From Haematococcus lacustris (lineage: Eukaryota; Chlorophyta; Chlorophyceae; Chlamydomonadales; Haematococcaceae): a DNA stretch of 64,000 nucleotides. A program made the translations under genes and the position numbers. This document shows positions 40,620-49,529 of this stretch, piece by piece. Position 1 is the stretch's first letter. Every line of letters starts with the position of its first letter. The notes under the pieces are model-generated. The model was not told the DNA's origin and did not search any database. It saw only the letters and a list, made by a program, of their open reading frames with translations. The stretch lies in contig JASKMD010000026.1 of assembly GCA_030144725.1 (NCBI GenBank), forward strand, positions 976,750 through 1,040,749. Reading direction: 5' to 3'.

Positions 40620-42692
40620 GTCTGCTGCTGTACACCCGTCCCTGACCGCCAGCCCCCTCTGGTCTAGCTCAGGCGTGAATGGCGCACCTGCCCCAGCTGC
40701 TGAGTGGTTCGGAGTTGGACCTTCCACGCTGCTGGTGTTGGTGCCGTCAGCTGGCCCCTGAGGCAGCGGACCTGCAGGAGGGCTGCGGGAGCTGGCGGAG
40801 TTGGAGGGCACCGCGTCACTGGCCGCGCTGTTGCGGCTGCTGCCCGACTGCTGGCTGCCAGCCATCCACTCTTGCAGCGCATCCATCACCATCACCCTGT
40901 CCGACCTGACCACCCCTGCCTGGTGTGTCTGAGCTGGAGCCGAATGTCCAAACAAGGTGGCGGGGAGAGGGCTGCCGGCCACGCCTGCTGCTGCCCCAGG
41001 CTGCCCCTTCCCTGCCAGCCCTGCTCCAGCATCAGCAGCCTGGTGCAGCGGCGGGGTGGCGGCCAGCTGGCAGGCTGTGGTGGAGGACTGGGACAAGCGC
41101 ATCGCAGCCAAGCGACCCTCCAAGGCACGCAGCCCTGCAGCAGCCACCCCTGCAGCCTCCAGGTTCTGAGGGACGTTGCTGGTGGACAAGCTGCTGGCCG
41201 CTGACCCTGACTGTGACGACTCTGGATTGGCTCGCCCCTGCTGCCCCTGCTGCCCCTGCTGCTGCCCCTGCTGCTTCAAGCTGGCGGTGATGAGGCTTGA
41301 GTTGCGGCGCTGGTGAGCTGGCTGCTCTCCCTCCACGCTGGGCAGTACACTGGGCGCAGAGGCCTGGGAGGTGGCAGGGGATGGCCGGGCGGTGCCATCA
41401 GCTGTGAACAAGCCTGCCCCTGGGTTGCCTGGGCTAGGGCTGGAGTTGGAGCGGGGGGTCCCAGGGCTGCCTGCCCCAAGCTTGGTGGCGGGGCTGGCAG
41501 TGGCTGGGCTGGCAGTGCTGCCGGGGGCCCTATGGCCAGGGGTGAGGAAGTCCCAGGGCCCCTTGCCTATCCTGGGCTGTGTGCCCTTGCCGGCATCCAC
41601 TGGCGGGGAGTGCGCAGGCACAGCGTTGGCTGTGAAGGTGAGCGGCTGGCGCCCTGCGGCTTGCCTGATGGGCAGGCCGAGCGCCTCCCCTTCTGCCACT
41701 GGCTGCAATGGCGGCTGAAAGCAGCTAGGCATCAAGGGCAGCCGGCTGCTGGCGGTGCGGCTGCTGGCTGATGCCAGCAGGGCTTGCATGGGGTGGGGGG
41801 CAGGGGGGCTGCAGGGATCATGCGGTGCTGTGGCAAGGCTGGGCTGGGACCTGGCGCTGGGCTGAACGGAGGTGCCTAGCTGGTCATCCTCGTATTCAAA
41901 CAAGTGGTGGGGCAGACTGGAAGCTGCCACCGAGTGCTGCATGGGGGCAAAACGATGAATGATGGGTACCACTGACCCCTGCGGTGGGTTCTCATCATCT
42001 GCTTTGGCTGAACGCCTAATGGGCTGCACCTGGGATGGCTGATGAGAGGTGCTGAGCAAATGAGCTAGGTTGAGGCGCACTACTAGCGTTCTGGAGTTTG
42101 CGGGCTGGCAGCTGACGTATTCGCACGAAAAGGCTCCTTGCGGGAAGTCCTCTTCTGTTGCGTCCAGTGTTGCAAGCAGCCATCGAGGGACAAAAACATC
42201 TGCGGAAACATCTCCAACAGGCGAATCGAGGTGTAGCACTTCATCGCTGCGAGCCCTTAGTAGCTGCTCTGCGTGCTGTACAGCCAGTCGGTGGTCAGGG
42301 TCTTCCAAGAGCAGCAGCGCCAGTGCTCGCCTGCAGGCGGTGAGGAAGCCAAGAGGGCCTAGCAGCACGCAATGCCACAGCCAATCGCACTTCCAGCACG
42401 ACGGCAATGGCGCGAGCTGGTCTGCCGTGCCGTGCCACATGGCCCCCCTCCACCTGCGATGGCCTAATCGGTGCAAGGCACCAAAATATAGCGGCGCATC
42501 TGAGCGCACCTGCACGCCTGCGTCCGACTGTGTTGTGGCCAACCAGAAACAAGGCGCGCAGCGGGCGATAACATCGCATCTGGCAGCGCTGATAGCATGG
42601 GCAAGCCGCTTAGGAGACCTGTGTTGCCTGAAATGCGCCAACAAAGACACATAACAACTACAAAGGTCCAGCTTCAGCACTGTGAGGAGCAC
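31158..42692 (-). CDS. Very long Q-rich protein with hnRNP Q/R acidic-domain-like segment
   Basis: Seven exons join in phase: 42692-37887, 35734-35590, 34778-34204, 33291-33214, 32591-32522, 32248-32194 and 31347-31158 (stop TAG), giving 1972 residues. The first exon alone encodes 1602 residues of Ser/Pro/Gln-rich low-complexity sequence, with poly-Ala near 40600 and poly-Gln/His near 38590-38760. At its end (LPDPRLFNRLSGGVQAEVLH) and across exon 2 (FDEGVVYQLLAKSSEEEAVA, LRALG, PSYLAHM) there is a helical domain. Its pattern resembles the NURR/acidic N-terminal domain of SYNCRIP/hnRNP Q. Exon 3 is Gly/Met-rich. Exons 4-6 are helical (VFRKLEEVVANC, LSELSEADVLEELQLLEAT, MPAYLNKRLNN). No RRM was seen. 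An RNA-binding or translational-regulator role is inference. The start codon is simply the first Met of the frame. Every large intron holds a repeat array or a transposon. Confidence 0.75.
32326..32486. repeat. (GGGTCA)n hexanucleotide array
   Basis: Four units of TTCAGG are followed by about 21 units of GGGTCA in the intron between exons 32522 and 32248 of the Q-rich gene. It is telomere-like in length of unit only. The known Chlamydomonas telomere repeat is TTTTAGGG. Confidence 0.9.
33416..33704. mobile_element. hAT-type MITE, 289 bp
   Basis: The ends are inverted repeats CAGTGTTTTTTTT and AAAAAAAACACTG. They are flanked by 8-bp duplications GTTCTAGC (33408-33415) and GTTCTGGC (33705-33712) with one mismatch. 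CAGTG ends plus an 8-bp duplication are typical of hAT elements. The interior is AT-rich compared with its surroundings and carries several GTAACGA/TTACG words in both orientations. No coding capacity. It sits in the intron between exons 34204 and 33291 of the Q-rich gene. Confidence 0.82.
34026..34192. repeat. CCCACC/CACTCACC-rich tract
   Basis: Imperfect CCACCC repeats lie directly downstream (gene sense) of the donor at 34203 in the Q-rich gene. Confidence 0.85.
34826..35169. repeat. (CAGGT)n pentanucleotide array
   Basis: About 69 perfect copies of CAGGT lie in the intron between exons 35590 and 34778 of the Q-rich gene. On the plus strand each unit contains AGGT. The gene is transcribed from the other strand, where the unit reads ACCTG. 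Confidence 0.97.
35757..35826 (-). repeat. 70-bp dispersed repeat, copy 3 (intronic, beside a splice acceptor)
   Basis: This copy is diverged from 8732-8795 (GAAGACTACGCAGGCAGAGC..GTGTGCATGAAGGGAGGAGC). In gene sense its pyrimidine-rich end lies about 20 bp before the TTTGGCAG acceptor of exon 35734-35590 and may supply its polypyrimidine tract. Confidence 0.45.
36075..37875. repeat. 100-bp GGT/GAT-rich minisatellite, about 18 units
   Basis: Units of about 100 bp each end in GAATGTGAATGTGATGATT. Most contain GATGGAGGTGCTGGTGGTG. Every third or fourth unit instead carries a (GGT)n expansion, so there is a higher-order pattern. The array fills the first intron (37886-35735) of the Q-rich gene. 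His/Pro-rich open frames on the minus strand are products of the repeat. Confidence 0.93.
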
Positions 42693-43361
42693 GCTAAGGA
42701 AGCAGCGCGAATGTAGCTAGCACGACAGCGCGGCGATACCTCACCTTGGTGGCGTATGGGTCGCCGCAATGCTAGCACACCGCCGAGCACACAACCACGC
42801 CGTGAGGCTGGCGCGACTGCCTAGCCACGTGCCACGTGAATGATTGCAGTTGTGCTTTGGCCCCGGGTCAGTTTGGGTCAGTTTTCCAACAGTTGGGCCA
42901 GTACTTCACTGCTTTTTAATACCTCTTCGGACGCTCCGATTATTGGCTGTGTCTATGGCATTTGGGATGAAGCGGTAGGTAGTGACCAGTGCCTGCCGAA
43001 AAATAAAAGGCTACAATTGCAATTACAATTACAACTGCTATCTCAATCATGCTGATGTAGCTTAAGATGCGCAGTGGCAGCAGCACATTGCACCAGGCAG
43101 TTGCTAGTCACACCGTATATCATTGAACTTATACTTCAGTACCTCAAGCCCAGGCAGTCCTGGCCCGCCCCACCCCGCCCCGCGACCTGACACGACCGAC
43201 CCCTGACCTGACCTAACCTGAGGTCCTGGCAGCACCATGGCCGGGTGAATGTGGTGGCGGCGTTTCTAGCAGCAGGGTGCTTCAGCCAGGGTGGGTGGGG
43301 GGCCTAGGCGGTGAGAGGGGGCATTTGCAAGGTGGTAAAGAAGAGTCCCCCACCAGACAGG
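42693..43361. promoter_or_regulatory. 5' flank of the Q-rich gene, no defined elements
   Basis: This intergenic stretch lies upstream of the start codon at 42692. It contains a short AATTAC microsatellite (about 43013-43034) and no recognisable gene. It must hold the promoter, but no TATA box or motif stands out. A Fanzor-like relic begins at about 43362 on the opposite strand. Confidence 0.35.
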
Positions 43362-43861
43362 CTGGTGATGGCACATGAGCTCTGCACCACCCGTGTGACG
43401 CATCCAGCCCAGGCATGCAAGCTGTGTGACTTGATCCTGGAGCCAGCGACCAGCCTGACCAGCGGCATGGCAAGCCGATGCAGGGTCTGATGTGGCGCAT
43501 GGATCCTTTCCCTGCCCAGGACCCTCCTCCTGCCCAGGACCCTGACAAGCCCCCCCCTGCTGCACCTGGCCGAGTGCCACCCCCCAAGCCCCACCTTTGG
43601 GCAGGCGGCTGGACTGAGACACCAACCCATGCCTCAACTTCCAGCTGCACTGGGAAGAGTGTGCAGCGCCTTGCGGTAGAATGCCTCCCTTAGGCATAGA
43701 GTACCAGCAGCGCATTAAGCTGGTCAATGACCAGCTGCCCAAGGCCGGGCAAAGGCTGCACCGGGCTGTGGAGCACCAGCTGGGCATTGATGACCGGGCC
43801 CGTAGCCACCCACAGGGCCTAGTAGCTAAGCAGGCTGTCAGCCTTTTTAGCATCATGCTGT
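43362..43861 (+). pseudogene. Fanzor-like relic (copy F3) with a stop in the catalytic motif
   Basis: The relic starts with LVMAHELCTTRVTHPAQACK, corresponding to the RuvC-II block (catalytic Glu in HELCTTR), which ends at a TGA. A shifted frame continues QGLMWRMDPF and reaches the RuvC-III block as LD-stop-DTNPCLNFQ. The stop is TGA at 43615-43617 in place of the Arg codon of DRD. It then continues GIEYQQRIKLVNDQLPKAGQR. It is nearest to F2. RuvC-I and the N-terminus were not found. It is clearly inactive. Confidence 0.72.
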
Positions 43862-43921
43862 AACTTTTGACAGGAAGCCCAATGGTCAGGGATGGAACAT
43901 GCCACCAGGGACTGGGTGTGG
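43814..43921 (+). ncRNA. Conserved block 3' of Fanzor copy F3, possible omega-RNA region
   Basis: This block aligns with 20973-20866 on the minus strand beyond the coding part of F2. It is supported only by sequence conservation between the two copies. No transcription evidence is available. Confidence 0.33.
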
Positions 43922-44866
43922 AGCTGTCAAGGGTGCTCGGGTGAAGCTGTGTAGTAGAGGAGGGAGATTGCCCACAGACCAACACACTTTCAGGAGATGT
44001 CTTGCGTGAGGAGGAGTGTTGGTGGCAGGCCTACACAGCTCACCTGGCCACTGTGGTTGAGTTGTGGGAGCCCCATATGGGAGGAGAGCCTCAACTCCTG
44101 CGCCACTAAAAAAACCAGTAGCTGTGCGTGGTGACCTTGCTCAGTGGCAATCCTGGCAGCTAGCTGGCACGCAGCATGCACCAGCCCACAGCCCATGTGC
44201 CCTGATGCTGGCCTGCCCTTCAGGTGGTAATCACTGCCTTTGCTACCACGGGTCACATGATGTCCCTTGTGGTGTTGGCTGCATGTCAAGGGGGTCACCC
44301 AGCAGCTCTTCCCTCGCCGGAAGCCGGTCATTGCCAACAAAGCCTGCTGGCCGAGGCCAGCACCTGTGTCAAAGATCCGCAAGGTGTGCCAGCGGTGTAA
44401 ACACCCTTGCATCAGATCCGCGGATTGCGACTTGAACGCGGTTAGCGCCTAGGAAATATGAAAAAGAAGTGCGCTGCTTCAAGCAGCTCCCTTCCTACTG
44501 CGCCTTTTATCGCGTCTTGTGCACTGCAGCAGGCCCTGAACATCCGATGGCGCGTGGCCAGGTGTGCCACTTGCAAGCTGTGCTCCTACCACATCGTCAA
44601 GCCGCACCTGCCAAGTTGTAATCCCTACAGCCCTCATGCAACACCAAAATAAAGCATGAGTTGTAATCAAACACAGGCTGCGAGATCGCTGTTGTAAAGG
44701 CTACTGGCAGTGTGCCTAATGCCCACTTCAGCTCAGCCTTCTGGTGTGTGTGCCTCCAGGCTACTACTAGCAAGAGCTCTACCCTACTCTATAGCTCTCA
44801 CTCACACACATCCCCTTTGTGAGGGGTTTGGTATCTTGTTTTCTTGGATTGTCTTGCTCCTGCTGG
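43922..44866. other. Stretch between two Fanzor-like copies
   Basis: Nothing could be assigned. Plus-strand fragments such as KIRKVCQRCKHPC (about 44369-44408) and VARCATCKLCSYH (about 44555-44593) are cysteine-rich and may be relics of a zinc-binding segment. Several TGTAA words occur near 44616-44695. A hairpin CCCCTcacaaAGGGG-like sequence lies just 3' of F4 (about 44812-44827). Confidence 0.35.
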
Positions 44867-45824
44867 CTACCGCTGCCACTTGCGCCGCCACTTGCGCAAC
44901 AGGGCCTTGTCAGGCAGGTACACCCACTCTTGGCCTGGCCGGCCTGGCTTTGGCATGGCTGGGCGGCCGTCCCAGTAGCACAACTCAGTGGGGCGTGGCC
45001 CTGGGCCAACTGCGCAGCGGCGGATGTTTAGCGCGGCTGACACGTCCCGGTCATAGAACCTGCACATGGTGTGGGAGGTGCATGAAGTCACCACATGTGC
45101 CATGTCATGTGTCACCTCATGTGGGATATGTTGCAGCCATGCACATGTGCATTGTCTGGTCATTGCTTACCTGATGTTGTAGCTTGTTGAGCTCATCAAG
45201 CCCCTGATTTGGGAACGCTTCGCCTCGCTGTACACTGGCCGCAGCCACCTGCATGGACACATGGGGCAATGCACATTTGTAAGATTTTCCTTACCTTCCC
45301 AATCTTGACCCTACCCAGCCACCTTGACTCCACCACCTCCAAGCACTACCCTGGCCCTCCCCCACTGACCCTCTCACCTGAAGGACTCAGGCGGCTGCCC
45401 AGGCAAGGCCTCAATGGGGTGGCTGTAGGCTGAGCTGACCCGGCTGGTGCGGAACTCCTCCACCAGCACCACTGCTTCACTGCTTCACTGCCTCTTTCCT
45501 CATCTGGCTGACTGGGACACCCCTGCAGCCAATGTTGCCGCTGCCGCTGAAGCTAGCTGCCCCATAGGCCAGGGCCAGGATGCGGTCCGGCCACCGCTTC
45601 TGTGCCTGCTTCTTGACCTGCATCCACACATGGTACAGCACACAGTGGCACACATGTGTAAGGTCGGGTGTATACCAGCAGCAACAGAGGCAGCAACAGG
45701 AGCAACAACAGCTGGCAAGGTGAGCTGACTGTGGTTGGCTGCTGCCTAGCTCGTGGCTAGCTGCTACTGGGCCTTACCTTGGCCCAGAACGAAGCCACCA
45801 CGCGCATCTTGCCACAGTACAGCC
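44867..45824 (-). pseudogene. Fanzor-like C-terminal half (copy F4), frameshifted by an 8-bp expansion
   Basis: Four exons were recognised: 45824-45778 (LYCGKMRVVASFWAK), 45617-45378, 45248-45171 and 45059-44867 (TAG). Exon 2 encodes KRWPDRILALAYGAASFSGS and then the RuvC-II block VVLVEEFRTSRVSSAYS. Exon 3 ends RSQIRGLMSSTSYNIR. Exon 4 begins FYDRDVSAALNIRR (RuvC-III, intact) and ends LLRKWRRKWQR. Splice phases agree throughout. Two extra copies of TTCACTGC (45476-45491, plus strand) shift the frame just before RuvC-II. Removing them would give an uninterrupted KEAVVLVEEF junction. The 5' part with RuvC-I is replaced by unrelated sequence at 45825. The gap between RuvC-II and III lacks the usual pairs of cysteines. 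Confidence 0.8.
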
Positions 45825-46449
45825 CTAACAATACGCTAACAACAGACACATAAGTCACATAGCACCTGCCAATCAATGGCCATTCGAACGGGGAGAACGT
45901 GCGCAACGCCGACACGGAGGTTACGGCTGCGTAGAAGGAGCAAAATCCACGAGGGAAAGACGCCCGGCACGTCGTGGGGTGATGCGACGCAAGAGGCGTC
46001 AAAAGCGGCGTCAGGCGGCAGGCTGAGCCTGGACGGCGGTGGGTCTTGTGCTTGGGTACGGCTCACTGGTGTGAACAATGCACAAGGAAGCCCTCGTTCA
46101 TGCACGAAAAAGTTTTGCACCATCAGCAAAGCGTGTATGCTGAACATGACACTATGCTTAGCCACTCACCCCGGCATCCCCTCTACGTGCTTACACGAAG
46201 GGTTGGGTGTTACAAAACAGGGGTGAAGGACAGCGAGGCATAGACACACTTGGATGTCAGCCCCTTTGTCCCTCACCAGGGCCTCCATTTGAGCCGGACC
46301 AGTAGTGGTCACTAGGGACCACTAGAGGGATACTAGGGACCACTAGTGGCCCGACTCAAGTAGTGTTAATGGGCTGTGTGGAGTATACCCAATGCACATG
46401 GACATGGTGCATGAGTGCCTACCACCTAGCACTATTGCCTGACCCGTCA
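45825..46449. other. Unassigned stretch between Fanzor-like copies F4 and F5
   Basis: A minus-strand open frame (46165-45836) could act as a leader to F4, but no domain was recognised. A triplicated word CACTAG(T/A)GG lies around 46300-46345. Confidence 0.3.
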
Positions 46450-46522
46450 GGGCTATAGTCTAGAGTTGGCATGACGGGCATGCACTGATGTAAGCTGATG
46501 ACAGCTTAAGTGCGAACACACA
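46450..46522 (-). ncRNA. Conserved block 3' of Fanzor copy F5, possible omega-RNA region
   Basis: Just after the stop codon the minus strand shares a series of words with the region 3' of F6 (56761-56850): TAGT.TGTGT, GAGCTGT or AAGCTGT, GCTTACATCAG.GCATG, TCATGCCAA and TCTA. Both end in a short GC hairpin (here CCTGACggGTCAGG). This suggests a constrained 3' RNA element. It is not proof of function. Confidence 0.35.
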
Positions 46523-48140
46523 CTACTGTGCCTCAGCAGGCTGCTGCAGCTGCTGCTGCTGTGCCTTGGGTCGCTTGTCTCGCAGTCGCTTGTAGCCCAG
46601 GCCTGGGTACTCCTTGCCCTTGGCTGGCAGAGCTCCTTGCTGTGGCCAGCAGCACAGCTCCAGTGGGCCCCAGCTGCTCTCCCCAATGCGCTGCATGTTC
46701 AATGCTGCATTGCAGTCCCTGTCCAGCCACCTGCCTGGCTGTGGTGCTGGCTTGGCTTTGGCAGCCTTGCCCTTGCTCACCTCAGCTGCCTGCTCAGCCT
46801 TGGTGGGCTGGGTGGGCTCAGCTGCCTGCTCAGCCTCGGTGCCCTTGCTGCGCTTGGCTGGAGGGGGAGTGCTGGGCCCTGGCTCTGAGGCTGCTGCTGG
46901 TATGGCTTCCTGGCTGCTGCATGGGGCCTGTGGGGGTTTGCGGGGGGCACTACAGGGCACCACATCAGGCCCCGCACTGGTTGGTCACGCTGCTGGCTCC
47001 AGGCTGGGCGCAGCAGGTGGTGTTCCACCTGCCCTGCTGGGGGCTTTCAGACTGCACGCCTGGTGGGCGCTCATTGTCCAGCCCCTCCTCATATGGTTGC
47101 TTGCCATTCACTGCTGAGCTGCCCGGGTGGTGCGGTGCTCTTCCACAAGCACCACCCTGCCCCGCAGCTGGTCTGTGCCCCTGGGCCTGCACACCACTTT
47201 GCAGCAGGCCCGCAGCACCGCATCAGCACCCCATGGCGCTCGGTGCCCTTGGTCAGACCCAGCTGCTTGCACACCCCATGCAGCACCCTGCTGTCCAGCT
47301 TGATGAAGTGTACCCCCACCCTGGCCATGGGGGTGAGGGTGAAGGGGGGTGGGCAGGTCAGGGTCCGGGGACCACCCCTACGCCCGCCACACTTTGGCTG
47401 TCCTGGCGCGGGTGGGGTGGGGGGCTGCTGCCACTGCTCTAGCCACCTGCACACATGCACCGCATGGCGCATGCGGCAGGGCATGGGCAGGGTGTCCTTC
47501 AGGGACCCTTGCTTCTTCATGCTTAGCAGACGGAGGTGCTTGTCGCCCTCTATCAGGTCAGCCACATGTCATTTGTCCAGGTTGCCGGCCTGCAGCTCTG
47601 AGCTCTGGGCGTTGATGCCATACCCACACGCCATCCTGATGAACAGCTGAGCCTCCTTGCCGCTCCAGTTCAACTGGGCCCTGGCTGCCTTGACGTACAG
47701 CTTGACAAAGCGCTTTACATGTGCATGCAGGTCAGGTCAGGTCACAGGTCAGGTCAGGTCACAGGTACGGTCAGGCCAGATCAGATCAGGTCTTGTCAGG
47801 TACAGGTCAAGGTACAGGTCCTGGTCCAACTTGCCTGAGTTGGAGTAGTGCTCCTGCATGCTGACCGCCAGCTGCATGGAGTGCGCTCCAATGGTGTTCT
47901 TGTCACCCCTCAGGTTGATGCTGCCCAGCTCCTGCAGCTTGGCCACCAGCACCTGGTTGCTGGGGTCCTCAAAGACTGGCATGAGCATGAGGTGGCGATG
48001 CTAGTTTTGCGCACAAGCCGCCGCTGCAGCTGGTTGTAGACTGTTGGCAAAGAACTCGCAGAAGTCTTTCAGCTGCCTTAGCATCACAAGGTCTTCGCTG
48101 TCAAGGGGCAAGGGAGGCCCTGTGGGTGCTGCGGGCGCAA
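46523..48140 (-). pseudogene. Fanzor-like gene (copy F5), degenerate, RuvC-I missing
   Basis: The N-terminal part reads VMLRQLKDFCEFFANSL, PVFEDPSNQVLVAKLQEL and LRGDKNTIGAHSMQLAVSMQ. It is followed by a CAGGT-rich insert and then RFVKLYVKAARAQLNWSGKE. RuvC-II is VVLVEEHRTTR. The linker contains VRGLMWCPV and a Lys/Ala/Glu-rich stretch. RuvC-III is RWLDRDCNAALNMQRIGES. Lesions: TAG after CAQN near 48003, TGA after GNLDK near 47570, loss of one base after HRTTR near 47125, and no RuvC-I between GVCKQLGLTKG and VLRACCKVV, where it should be. The start is uncertain. A basic open frame beginning at 48809 could be the original N-terminus. Confidence 0.75.
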
Positions 48141-48349
48141 GGGCTGCCAGACGGGCGTTGCAACGCCTTGGGGTGGGCTTTGTGACTGAGTCACAGTCTG
48201 ACTCGAAGTCAGAACCGCAGTCACACCACATGCTGGCGGGCTGGGCAGGGGCAGGCTGGGCAGGGGCACGTGGGGGGAGTGCGGTCAGGGGCACGCGGGG
48301 CGAGGGGGGGAGGGGGGGTGCACATACCTATCCCGTGGTGGGGTAGCCT

Positions 48350-48809
48350 ACCAGGCACGTCAGGAAGATCCTCAACACAAACAATGAAGCGATGACGCGG
48401 AGCTGGGAGTGCAACGGAGCCCGCAGCTGGAGGTGCGCCATCAACTTGCGCTTGGTCTTCTTGCAGCCGCGCAGCACAGCGCCACCCGGGACCGTGATTA
48501 CCTGCGGCCAAGTACAATTAACACTTTGACAGGCCATTCTGACAGGCCAGGACACAATGCGGTGACACGAACAGTGCGGGGACACACAAGGCTTTACCCG
48601 GCGTCTTTTCGTTTCCCAGCCATTTCGGCGCTCCTGTCGTTGTGCTTCTTGAGGCGAGCGAGACGCTGCGATGGAACCAACAGGAGCGACGAGTTATTAC
48701 ACAGCGCGTAACTCCCGTAGCTCACAGTCGGCTAGGGACACGAACCTTTCAGTTTCTTTGCCGGGCCCTTCTTTTGCTTGTCGGTGCCCTTCTGCTTGTT
48801 CTTAGCCAT
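48350..48809 (-). CDS. Possible small gene or Fanzor N-terminal exons, lysine-rich
   Basis: ATG at 48809-48807 begins MAKNKQKGTDKQKKGPAKKL, ending at an AAAG/GTTCGT donor. A second exon near 48667-48599 ends at GTAAAG. A third starts after CCGCAG at about 48503 and reads VITVPGGAVLRGCKKTKRKL. The frame that unites all three is not certain. The basic start could be a nuclear signal of copy F5 or a separate gene. Confidence 0.33.
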
Positions 48810-49078
48810 CACTTGATATGCATTAAGACGGGCGGTGGCCTTCTCAAGCAACTTGGGGGAGTTAAGGATACAGTGTGAGACAACCGCTTACACCTTCCTC
48901 AGCTTCCTCCCCAACCATGGGGCACATTGCGGCATTCACCGTCAGCATGCTCCAATCCAGCCGCAGTCAGAGGCAACTGCATCAACTGGCGACGGACATG
49001 GGTGGTGCAGTCAGCCTTGCTAACTGCCTTGCCAACTTGCTACAGGGTGTCTGTCAGCCTGTACACAATGCCATGCAG

Positions 49079-49403
49079 GAAACATAGCCTTGTCAGCAGC
49101 GGGTGATTGGTTCCAGGGAATGACAACCTAGCATGAAACGCCACCTGTCACAGTGGGTTACGTTCCCTGGCATCACGTCATGGGGTGCCTGTCAGCTCGT
49201 AACCCTAGCATGACATGCCACCTGTTTCCCACACCATGTGGCAGCTGCCTGACCCATAAGGCATGTTCGTAGGCACTGAAAGGCTGCATGCACAGCAAGC
49301 CCAGCCACCAAGGAAGAAAAATATGTTTGCTGCCTGGAGGGTGCTTGGCAGCAATGGTGAGAACCGACCAGCAGGAGTGTGTGACCTGTGGAGTGGCATA
49401 TGT
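49079..49403 (+). repeat. 325-bp dispersed repeat, inverted relative to 60985-61318
   Basis: The sequence from GGAAACATAGCCTTGTCAGC to about GTGTGTGACCTG is more than 90% identical, by eye, to the reverse complement of 61318-60985. Both encode a short open stretch starting MFVGTERL and containing FAAWRVLGSNGENRPAGVCD. The similarity stops abruptly near 49403, so this copy is truncated or diverged at its 3' end. A short plus-strand open frame just upstream (48917-49087) was not recognised. Confidence 0.8.
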
Positions 49404-49529
49404 TGTGTAGGGACCTCGAGGGTGTGAGTACATGACAACAGAGCGCAGGTGGTGCCTGTCACACATTACTCTGCTACAGGCTGCCGCCCCTCACCAGAGC
49501 ACACCCATGCATGAAAAGCTACAGAGCCA

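Noticed and set aside
48917..49087. Short plus-strand frame starting MGHIAAFTVS with a good start context
   Set aside because: Only 57 codons, no recognised domain, no splice partners, and next to a dispersed repeat.
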